NCBI GenBank assembly: GCA_902581925.1
Contig: CACHQB010000004.1
Location: 34,329-98,328, forward strand
DNA from: an uncultured Pelagibacteraceae bacterium
GTDB taxonomy: Bacteria; Pseudomonadota; Alphaproteobacteria; Pelagibacterales; Pelagibacteraceae
Length of the DNA stretch: 64,000 bases
Direction: 5' to 3'
Part shown: positions 34,009 to 41,771 of the stretch, piece after piece
How positions within the stretch are numbered: the stretch's first letter is position 1
Layout: every line of letters starts with the position of its first letter
Notes under the pieces: generated by a model
Database searches by the model: none
Told to the model about the DNA's origin: nothing
Seen by the model: only the letters and a program-made list of their open reading frames with translations
Position numbers and translations under genes: made by a program

Positions 34009-34194
34009 TTATTTCTTGATGTAATAAATAATTACAAAACCTATAACTGCAAAAATAAGTCCACCTGATCTAATCTGACTATTCTTTACAAGTTCTAATT
34101 TTTTTAACATACTTTTCATTTTTGCTGGAAATAAGGCGTACAAAATTCCCTCAATAAATAAGAAAAGACCAAAAGCTATAACTAGCTCACGCAT
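34009..34194 (-). CDS. DUF2065 family small membrane protein
   Basis: 61 aa, two TM segments, positioned between hflC and degP as in many proteobacteria. Confidence 0.8.
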   Translation of the reverse strand: MRELVIAFGLFLFIEGILYALFPAKMKSMLKKLELVKNSQIRSGGLIFAVIGFVIIYYIKK

Positions 34195-34201
34195 TTAAGA
34201 A

Positions 34202-35074
34202 TTATTGTTGGATTTCAGGTTTTATATTTCCAAAAAATTTAAAAAATTCACTATCAGGTGATAAAATTAGAGAAGTTTCACCACCAATAAGAGCTTTTTC
34301 ATATGCCTGCATTGCTCTGTAGAAAGCAAAAAATTCTGGATCTTGACCAAAGGCGTCAGCAAATATTTTGTTTCTTTCTCCATCACCTTCCCCTTTCATA
34401 ATCTCAGATTGTTTTTGAGCATCTGCTAAGATAACAGTAACTTCTTTGTCAGCAGTTGATGTAATAGTGACAGCCATCTCTGCTCCTTTTGCTCTAAATT
34501 CTTTTGCTTCTCTCTCCCTTTCAGTTTGCATTCTTCTATAAATTGCATCACTGTTTGCTTGTGGAAGATCGGCTCTTTTAATTCTGACATCAACAATAGT
34601 AATTCCAAAGTTTTGTGCTTCGTTATTTACACCCTCTTTAATTAAAGCCATTTGCTTAGATCTATCCTTAGAAAGCAAAGTTTGTAATTCTTCTTGACCT
34701 AGTACATTTCTAATTCTTGAATTTATAATTGTAGATAATCTTGATCTTGCAACTCTTTCGTTACCCACTGAAATATAAAACTTAAGTGGATCAACTATCT
34801 TAAATCTTGCAAATGCATCTACAATTAATCGTTTTTGATCTGATGCAATAACCTCTTCTGGTGGAGCATCTAAGTTTAAAATTCTTTTATCTAAATAAAC
34901 AACGTTTTGAATAAAAGGTATTTTAAAATTTAATCCTGGCTTCATTATAATTCTTTTTGGATCACCAAATTGAAGAATAATTGCTTGGTTAACTTCTTTA
35001 ACTATAATTACCGATAAGAAGGCTACAACACCTACTGCAACTAGTACTCCTGCTAAAATTTTTCCAGCTTTCAT
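34202..35074 (-). CDS. hflC: Protease modulator HflC (SPFH/band 7)
   Basis: VNQAIILQFGDPKRI, LDAPPEEVIASDQKRLIVDAFARFKI. Confidence 0.94.
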   Translation of the reverse strand: MKAGKILAGVLVAVGVVAFLSVIIVKEVNQAIILQFGDPKRIIMKPGLNFKIPFIQNVVYLDKRILNLDAPPEEVIASDQKRLIVDAFARFKIVDPLKFYISVGNERVARSRLSTIINSRIRNVLGQEELQTLLSKDRSKQMALIKEGVNNEAQNFGITIVDVRIKRADLPQANSDAIYRRMQTEREREAKEFRAKGAEMAVTITSTADKEVTVILADAQKQSEIMKGEGDGERNKIFADAFGQDPEFFAFYRAMQAYEKALIGGETSLILSPDSEFFKFFGNIKPEIQQ

Positions 35075-35075
35075 T

Positions 35076-36176
35076 TTAGTTTGTCGCTTTCTTTTTTAAC
35101 TCAGGCAAAGGTAAATATGGAACTACACCAGAGCCTGCATTTTTTTCAATAATTACTTTATCAATATCTGCTAAAACTTTTTCCATAGTTTCTAAATACA
35201 TTCTTTCTTGAGTAACTACTTTAGCATTTTTATACTCGTTGTAGATTGCTATGAATCTACTTGCTTCACCCTCTGCTTTAGCGACAACCTCTTTCTTGTA
35301 CGCTTCTGCTGCTTGTAAAATTTTTTGCGCTTCCCCTCGTGCTCTTGGAATTACATCGTTAGCATAAGCTTCAGCTTCGTTTTTAGATCTTTCCATGTCT
35401 GCTCTTGCAGCCTGTACATCTCTAAATGCATCAATTACTTGATCAGGTGGGTCTGCTTTTTGTGTTTGTACCTGAGTAATTTGAATTCCACTTTCGTAAT
35501 CATCTAAAATACTTTGTATTATATTTTGAGTCTCAACCTCAATTTTAGATCTACCTTCTGTTAAAATTGGCTGAATATCACTTTTAGCTATTACTTCCCT
35601 CATTGCAGTTTCTGCTGCTGCTTTAACTGTGCCTTCTGGGTCTTGAATTTTAAATAAAAAATTTCCAGCGTCTTTTATTACCCAAAATACTGAAAAATCT
35701 ATGTTAACTATATTTTCGTCTCCAGTTAACATTAAGCTTTCTTGTGGGACATCAGCAACCCCACCACCAGTAGAGAAGCCGCTGTCTCTTTCAGATCTAA
35801 ATCCTATATCCATTCGGTTTACCTTAGTGACTTTTGGTGTCTGAACAGTTTCAACAGGAAAAGGTATATGATAATTCAAACCAGGCTGTGTAGTTTTTAC
35901 AAACTTACCAAATCTTAATACAACGCCTTGTTCATCGGGTAACACTCTATAAAGTCCGCTAGCTAACCATACAAAAACTAAAACTAATAAAATTAGACTT
36001 ATTGATTTTCCTCCTGAAGTTTTTCCACCAGGTAAAAATTTTTTAATTTTATCTTGAAGATCTCTAATTAATTCATCGACATTTGGTGGTGTAGGACCTC
36101 TACCTGATCCATTACCACTGCCACCTCCACCAGGAGGTGCTCCCCAAGGACTTTGACCTTTAAAATTGTCTGACAT
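35076..36176 (-). CDS. hflK: FtsH protease activity modulator HflK
   Basis: Gly-rich N-terminus, single TM, DEQGVVLRFGKFVKTTQPGLNYHIPFPVE, GDENIVNIDFSVFW. Confidence 0.94.
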   Translation of the reverse strand: MSDNFKGQSPWGAPPGGGGSGNGSGRGPTPPNVDELIRDLQDKIKKFLPGGKTSGGKSISLILLVLVFVWLASGLYRVLPDEQGVVLRFGKFVKTTQPGLNYHIPFPVETVQTPKVTKVNRMDIGFRSERDSGFSTGGGVADVPQESLMLTGDENIVNIDFSVFWVIKDAGNFLFKIQDPEGTVKAAAETAMREVIAKSDIQPILTEGRSKIEVETQNIIQSILDDYESGIQITQVQTQKADPPDQVIDAFRDVQAARADMERSKNEAEAYANDVIPRARGEAQKILQAAEAYKKEVVAKAEGEASRFIAIYNEYKNAKVVTQERMYLETMEKVLADIDKVIIEKNAGSGVVPYLPLPELKKKATN

Positions 36177-36227
36177 ATGCCAAAGTATATAGTGTCTTTA
36201 TTTCAAAAAACAAGTAATGATACTTTT

Positions 36228-37058
36228 ATGACTGATAAAAAGCCTAAACTTAGTGCCGCAATGAAAAGTAAGCTAGAGCCTAAAAAATTCAATAAAAATC
36301 CAATCCTTGGAACAAAGTTTACAATTGCAATCTCTAGTGCAAAAGGTGGTGTTGGAAAATCTACATTTGCAACGAATCTTGCTTTAGCGTTAAAAAAAAT
36401 TGGGTGTAAAGTTGGTCTTTTAGATGCAGATATTTATGGTCCATCAATTCCTAAAATGTTTGATATTAATGAGAAACCAAAAAGTGATGGCCAAAAATTA
36501 GATCCAATTACAAAATATGACATCCAATGTATGTCGATAGGTTTTTTAGCTGATCAACAAACGCCAATGATATGGCGTGGTCCTATGGTTACAAGTGCAA
36601 TTAAAACTTTTACTCAGAAAGTAAATTGGAAAGATTTAGATTTTATTATAGTTGATATGCCTCCAGGAACTGGAGATACTCAACTTACATTTTCTCAAGA
36701 AATAAAAATGGATGGTGCAATAATTGTAAGCACACCTCAAGAAGTAGCTCTTTTAGATGTTAAGAGAGGGATTAAAATGTTTGATAAACTTGGAGTAAAA
36801 ATTTTAGGTTTAGTTGATAACATGAGTTTTTTTATTGGTGATGATGGAAAAAAATATAAAATTTTTGGAGAAGGTGGTGTTAAAAAAACTGCAGAGGAAT
36901 TTCAAAAAGAATTTTTAGGTGAAATTCCAATTAATCCTGAAGTTGGTAAAAGTGGTGATGAAGGAAAACCAATTGTAGAGGCTAACCCTGAACATGAAAT
37001 TTCAAAAATATATCTTGATTACGCAAAAAAAATTAAAAAATTTTATTTTAGTCTTTAG
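36228..37058 (+). CDS. mrp: Mrp/ApbC/NBP35-family P-loop ATPase (predicted Fe-S carrier); the track start at 36177 is probably too early
   Basis: SSAKGGVGKSTFATNLALAL, LLDADIYGPSIPKMF, DFIIVDMPPGTGDTQLTF; start chosen at MTDKKPK, leaving ~50 bp for promoters. Confidence 0.9.
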   Translation: MTDKKPKLSAAMKSKLEPKKFNKNPILGTKFTIAISSAKGGVGKSTFATNLALALKKIGCKVGLLDADIYGPSIPKMFDINEKPKSDGQKLDPITKYDIQCMSIGFLADQQTPMIWRGPMVTSAIKTFTQKVNWKDLDFIIVDMPPGTGDTQLTFSQEIKMDGAIIVSTPQEVALLDVKRGIKMFDKLGVKILGLVDNMSFFIGDDGKKYKIFGEGGVKKTAEEFQKEFLGEIPINPEVGKSGDEGKPIVEANPEHEISKIYLDYAKKIKKFYFSL

Positions 37059-37061
37059 TTT

Positions 37062-38123
37062 GTGAAAAAAAATATAACATTATTACTATTTACTTTAATT
37101 ATTGTTTTTGGCTCTTGTGAAATATTTTTAAAATTCCTATACCCCCAAAATCTTGATGGGTGGTATGCAGCTAGGGATCAAACTGGATTAAATATTTTGA
37201 AACCTAATACAGTTTATTATCATAGGATTAATAATAGAAATATAAAATATACTTTTGGAGAGTTTAACAACAGAACAACAAATAACTCTTCTGATAAAAA
37301 AAAAATATTAATACTTGGAGACTCTTTTACTTTTGGTTGGCTAGTTGAAGATAAAGATATTTTTGTAAATCATCTTCAAAATGAGTTTGATAACTATTAT
37401 TTTGTAAATTCCTCTGTTCCTGGCTGGGGAACTTCAGATTATCTAAGATTTCTTGAAAATTATTGTAATAAATTAGCACCTAAAAAAATACTAATAATTT
37501 TAAATACAGATGATGTGGTTAGATCATGGCTTTCAAAAATGTATGAATTTGAAATTAATGATTTAGAGAATTTTGATAAAAATTATATTTCTCTTGGTTT
37601 GGATAAGCAATTAAATTATGACTCAAAATATCACTCAATCCCTTTTTATAAATTTTTAATAAAAAATAGTCATTTATTTATATTTTTAAGACAAATTGTT
37701 GTTGATATAAAAAATGGTAGTTTTGCAATTATTAAAATGGAAAAAAATAAAAATTTTAATTCCTTTAATGTACCTACCCAAGATTTAAAAGATTATTTAA
37801 ATGAAGCAGTGGTCTTAACAAAAATGTTATTTCTAAGAATGAAAAAAGTTAATGAAAAATGCAATAGCGAACTTAATGTAATATATACCGGATGGGCTGA
37901 TTATAGTTATCAACTATCAAAAAATAATCCAACAAGGAAATTTTTAATGGAGGCCCAAACTTTTTTTGAAAAAAATGACATTAAATATTATGATTTAACA
38001 GATCAAATGACATTAGTTCACAAAAATTTTAATGACTATTTAATACCTATGGACTCTCACCCAAATGAGAAAGGTCACAAAATAATAGCAGAAAAAATTA
38101 TTGAAAATATTAAACTAAATTAA
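37062..38123 (+). CDS. SGNH/GDSL hydrolase-family protein with N-terminal TM anchor
   Basis: ILGDSFTFGWLVED block I and C-terminal MDSHPNEKGHKIIAE catalytic block; GTG start. Confidence 0.78.
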   Translation: MKKNITLLLFTLIIVFGSCEIFLKFLYPQNLDGWYAARDQTGLNILKPNTVYYHRINNRNIKYTFGEFNNRTTNNSSDKKKILILGDSFTFGWLVEDKDIFVNHLQNEFDNYYFVNSSVPGWGTSDYLRFLENYCNKLAPKKILIILNTDDVVRSWLSKMYEFEINDLENFDKNYISLGLDKQLNYDSKYHSIPFYKFLIKNSHLFIFLRQIVVDIKNGSFAIIKMEKNKNFNSFNVPTQDLKDYLNEAVVLTKMLFLRMKKVNEKCNSELNVIYTGWADYSYQLSKNNPTRKFLMEAQTFFEKNDIKYYDLTDQMTLVHKNFNDYLIPMDSHPNEKGHKIIAEKIIENIKLN

Positions 38124-39962
38124 TTAATCTAATTCGAATGAATCTTTATAGTCTTTTTTAAGCGTAGGATCTTGATCATTTTTTTTTAAAAAACAATTTC
38201 CAATTACTAACGTGTCTAATTCAGTTCCCATAAAACATTTAAAAGCATCTTTTACACTATTTACTATTGGTTCTCCTCTTATATTAAAAGAGGTATTAAT
38301 AAGTATTGGACAACCTGTTTTTTCTTTAAATTTAGAAATTAATTTATAATAATTTGAGTTTGTGTCTTCATGAACTGTTTGGATCCTAGAGGAATAATCA
38401 ACATGCGTAACAGCTGGAATTTCTGATCGTTTGACGTTTAATTTATCTATCCCAAATAAATTTTGTTCTTGTTCGGTCATTTTTATAACTTTTTCATTTT
38501 TAACTTTTGCTACCATCAACATGTATGGACTATCTGAGTCTATATCAAACCAATCTTTTTTATCTTCAGCTAAAATTGATGGTGCAAAAGGTCTAAAACT
38601 TTCTCTATATTTAACTTTTAAATTCAAATTTTTTTGCATTTTTTCAGATCTTGGATCTCCTAAAATTGATCTTGCTCCTAAAGCACGAGGTCCAAATTCC
38701 ATTCGTCCTTGAAACCAACCAACAGCATCACCATTTTTTAAACTCTCTGTTGTAAAATCCATTAATTCACCCTCATTTAATATCTTAAAGTTTGCTCCAA
38801 TTTCTTTCAATTCCCTTTCTACTTCGTTTTGTTTTATTTCCGGACCTAAATATGATCCTTTCATACTATCTGGTTTTAAAATTTTTCTTTTTTTTTTTAT
38901 TTCTAAATACCAATAGGCTAAAGCTGCACCAAGTGATCCGCCGGCGTCACCAGCTGCTGGCTGAACCCATATACTCTCAAATATTTTTTCTTTAAGGATT
39001 TTTCCGTTTGCAACACAATTTAACGCCACGCCTCCAGCTAGACACAAATTTTTAATCTTATATTCCTCTTTCAAAGATTTTGCTAAACTTAGAATAATTT
39101 CTTCAGTAACATTCTGAATTGAGGCTGCAATATCCATATGGAACTGAGTGATATGCTCTTTTTCACTAACTCTAGGTTTCTGTCCAAAAAGATTATCAAA
39201 CTTATTATTTGTCATTTTTAGACCAGTTGCATAGTCAAAGTAATCCTGATTTAACTTAAATGATCCATCTTTCTTAACATCAATTAAATTATCTTTAATA
39301 ATTTGAGAATACATTGGTTTTCCATAAGGAGCTAAACCCATAAGCTTATACTCACCGCTATTGACTTTAAAACCTACATAATATGTAAAGGCAGAATAAA
39401 GTAATCCTAGTGAATGTGGGAAATGAATTTCTTTCTTGATTTCAAGATTGCTACCTTTTCCTATAGCAACTGTTGTAGTTGCCCACTCTCCAACTCCGTC
39501 AGCTGTTAAAACAATAGCTTCCTCATAAGGTGACGGGTAAAATGCACTAGCTGCATGGCTTAAATGATGTTCAGAAAAACATAATTTTTTTTCATCTTTA
39601 AAATTATTATCATGCTCTTTAAGAAAATTCATAATCTGTTTTTTTTGAAAAAGTTTATCTCTTAACCATACAGGCATTGCTTTAGCAAATTGAACAAAAC
39701 CCTTAGGAGCAAAACCAACATAAGTTTCTAAAAGTCTTTCAAATTTTAAAAAAGGTTTTTCAAAAAAAACAATATGATCAACTTGGGATAATCTTAAATT
39801 TGAGTAATTTAATACAAATTCTACAGCATTCTTAGGATAACTAGAGTCATGTTTTATTCTTGAAAATCTTTCTTCTTGAGCAGCTGCTATTATTTGACCA
39901 TCAACTATTATTGATGCTGCGCTATCGTGATAAAATGCTGAAATTCCTAATATTGAAGTCAA
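38124..39962 (-). CDS. Carbamoyltransferase, NodU/CmcH/TobZ family
   Basis: ISAFYHDSAASIIVDGQIIAAAQEERFSRIKHDSSYP, LAGGVALNCVANGKI, GRMEFGPRALGARSILGDPR. Confidence 0.94.
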   Translation of the reverse strand: MTSILGISAFYHDSAASIIVDGQIIAAAQEERFSRIKHDSSYPKNAVEFVLNYSNLRLSQVDHIVFFEKPFLKFERLLETYVGFAPKGFVQFAKAMPVWLRDKLFQKKQIMNFLKEHDNNFKDEKKLCFSEHHLSHAASAFYPSPYEEAIVLTADGVGEWATTTVAIGKGSNLEIKKEIHFPHSLGLLYSAFTYYVGFKVNSGEYKLMGLAPYGKPMYSQIIKDNLIDVKKDGSFKLNQDYFDYATGLKMTNNKFDNLFGQKPRVSEKEHITQFHMDIAASIQNVTEEIILSLAKSLKEEYKIKNLCLAGGVALNCVANGKILKEKIFESIWVQPAAGDAGGSLGAALAYWYLEIKKKRKILKPDSMKGSYLGPEIKQNEVERELKEIGANFKILNEGELMDFTTESLKNGDAVGWFQGRMEFGPRALGARSILGDPRSEKMQKNLNLKVKYRESFRPFAPSILAEDKKDWFDIDSDSPYMLMVAKVKNEKVIKMTEQEQNLFGIDKLNVKRSEIPAVTHVDYSSRIQTVHEDTNSNYYKLISKFKEKTGCPILINTSFNIRGEPIVNSVKDAFKCFMGTELDTLVIGNCFLKKNDQDPTLKKDYKDSFELD

Positions 39963-39966
39963 TTAT

Positions 39967-40116
39967 CTAAAATATTGTATAAATAAATGGAGCCACTGCT
40001 GATCCCTGACTTAAAATTATCAAACCACCAAATAAAAGTAAAACTATTATAATTGGCATTAACCAATATTTTTTTCTTACTCTTAAAAACTTCCAAAATT
40101 CAATTATAAAATTCAT
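39967..40116 (-). CDS. Small membrane protein, DUF5989-like (absent from the ORF track)
   Basis: Translated by eye: MNFIIEFWKFLRVRKKYWLMPIIIVLLLFGGLIILSQGSAVAPFIYTIF*; 49 aa, lies between the carbamoyltransferase and SxtJ-like genes. Confidence 0.8.
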   Translation of the reverse strand: MNFIIEFWKFLRVRKKYWLMPIIIVLLLFGGLIILSQGSAVAPFIYTIF

Positions 40117-40117
40117 T

Positions 40118-40501
40118 TCAGAATTGATTTTTCATGCTGTTATTTGAGTTATCTTTTTCTGTCCAATAAGTATCTTTTTTATTTTGTTTCAATTTTAACA
40201 CATCTTTGCCAATTAATTTCAATAATAAACCAGTTGGAGTTACAATCCCAAAAAAAATTATTCCCATTACTAATGGAGAAATTATATTTCCTAAAATTTC
40301 ACCAAATTTAATCCACATTTTATTTAAAGGAGTTAATATTTTAGCATTTAGCAATCCTAAAATTAAAAACAATAGAGAAATTGTAAAAGCCCAAAGTCTC
40401 AAATTCTCACCTTTAAGAAAAGGCCATAACGCTATTATTAAAAAAACTATAAAAAAAACAACTCCAAAATTTCGGTTAGATGGAAGTTTTGTTTTATTCA
40501 T
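40118..40501 (-). CDS. SxtJ-like small membrane protein
   Basis: 127 aa, NRNFGVVFFIVFLIIALWPFLKGENLRLWAFTISLLFLILGLLNAKILTPLNKMWIKFGEILG; syntenic with carbamoyltransferase and DUF5989. Confidence 0.75.
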   Translation of the reverse strand: MNKTKLPSNRNFGVVFFIVFLIIALWPFLKGENLRLWAFTISLLFLILGLLNAKILTPLNKMWIKFGEILGNIISPLVMGIIFFGIVTPTGLLLKLIGKDVLKLKQNKKDTYWTEKDNSNNSMKNQF

Positions 40502-40520
40502 TTTACAATCAACATAAAGT

Positions 40521-41468
40521 TTATATTAAAAGATCCTTTTGTTCGAATGACTCCATTAGCTCATTCCATTCTCTTTTTGAAAGACCCGAATCTTCAATAG
40601 AAACTTTTTCACCTTCGAGAAGTTTTTGAATAATTAATTTTCCTTTTGCAGAAACCTCTGTTCCACCTACTCTATAATCCATAAAAGCATCATAAGTAAT
40701 AGGAACCCATTTTTTTAAAGTATCCAACATTATATCAGCATAAACTCTAATTTCATATTGAGCATGACTATCAGCTCTTAATCTTAAAAAATTCATTAAG
40801 TTTAATAAATCAGTTTTCCAATACCATTGGGTATAGGTATTTAGTGTTAAATTCATTCTTGCAAGTTCTCTTGCTAAACCTTTTTTATTTTCATCAATAG
40901 TTGATCCATCAAATCTTTCATTAAGCATAGTCTCATAATTATCATAAGTTCTCTCTGCATCACTTTTTAAAAGTTCTAATACTTCCTTGGCCTGTTTTCC
41001 TTCCAAGACATCTCCTCTACCCTGTCTGTTACTTATTGATTGGGCAGCTAAATTTTCTTGTGACGGTAAATAAAATTCTTTATCTAGAATAGAATACCTT
41101 GCAGAGTATTCATTCACATTTGCTGTTCTATGTCTTATCCATTGTCTTGCAATAAATATTGGAAGCTTTACATGATATTTAATCTCACACATTTCGAATG
41201 GGGTACTATGCCAATGTCTCATCAAATATTTTATTAAACCCTTATCAGTTGAAACTTGTTTAGTACCTTTTCCATATGATACTCTAGCTGATTGAACAAT
41301 TGATGTATCATCACCCATATAATCAACAACCCTTACAAAACCATGATCTAGAGCTGGAATTGCTTCATATAGGATCTTTTCAAGCTCAGGAGCAGTAACT
41401 CTTTTTGTTTGATTGCTTTGAGATTGTTGATTTTTTATTTCTTCTTGTTGTTCTTTAGTTAATATCAT
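40521..41468 (-). CDS. thyX: Flavin-dependent thymidylate synthase ThyX
   Basis: ThyX motif [15 protein letters not shown]; start placed at [10 protein letters not shown] because the longer track ORF runs into the tmRNA locus. Confidence 0.94.
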   Translation of the reverse strand: MILTKEQQEEIKNQQSQSNQTKRVTAPELEKILYEAIPALDHGFVRVVDYMGDDTSIVQSARVSYGKGTKQVSTDKGLIKYLMRHWHSTPFEMCEIKYHVKLPIFIARQWIRHRTANVNEYSARYSILDKEFYLPSQENLAAQSISNRQGRGDVLEGKQAKEVLELLKSDAERTYDNYETMLNERFDGSTIDENKKGLARELARMNLTLNTYTQWYWKTDLLNLMNFLRLRADSHAQYEIRVYADIMLDTLKKWVPITYDAFMDYRVGGTEVSAKGKLIIQKLLEGEKVSIEDSGLSKREWNELMESFEQKDLLI

Positions 41469-41510
41469 GATTGTTATTGAATCTATTGTAATTACTTTTA
41501 TATTAATAAT

Positions 41511-41770
41511 GTTGGTTTTCCAACTACGACGATAAACGAATTTCGTAATAACCATTGCGGACGTGGGGGCAGTACCCACCACCTCCACCATTACAACTTA
41601 TGGGGGTGAACTAGATTCGACGGGTGACTAAAGGCTATTCTTTCGTTCGGGATTGTTCCACCGTAACGGGCTAATTTATAATTGCTAACGAAAGTTACGC
41701 ACTTGCTGCCTAATTAACTCAGTTAATTAAGCAAACGGGGTCTGGGGCACCTGGCAACAGAACGCCCCTA
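41511..41770 (+). ncRNA. ssrA: Two-piece (circularly permuted) tmRNA: acceptor piece first (~41511-41590), then coding piece (~41602-41770)
   Basis: Acceptor piece with T-arm GTGGG-GGCAGTA-CCCAC and CACCTCC-ACCA; coding piece begins GGGGGTGAACTAGATTCGACGGG, and GGGGGTG pairs with CACCTCC; tag ORF GCT AAC GAA AGT TAC GCA CTT GCT GCC TAA (41684-41713). Confidence 0.93.
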
Positions 41771-41771
41771 C

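Noticed and set aside
36177-36227. Upstream 17 codons of the Mrp ORF, giving a zero-bp divergent junction with hflK
   Set aside because: Probably an artefact of longest-ORF calling; the Met at 36228 gives a plausible protein start and room for divergent promoters.
40206-40517. 103-aa plus-strand ORF opposite the SxtJ-like gene
   Set aside because: Fully antisense to the SxtJ-like coding sequence and basic/low-complexity; the minus-strand frame fits a membrane protein with synteny.
41469-41591. N-terminal extension of ThyX in the ORF track ([32 protein letters not shown]...)
   Set aside because: It is antisense to the tmRNA acceptor piece; the real start is most likely at 41468 (MILTKEQQ).
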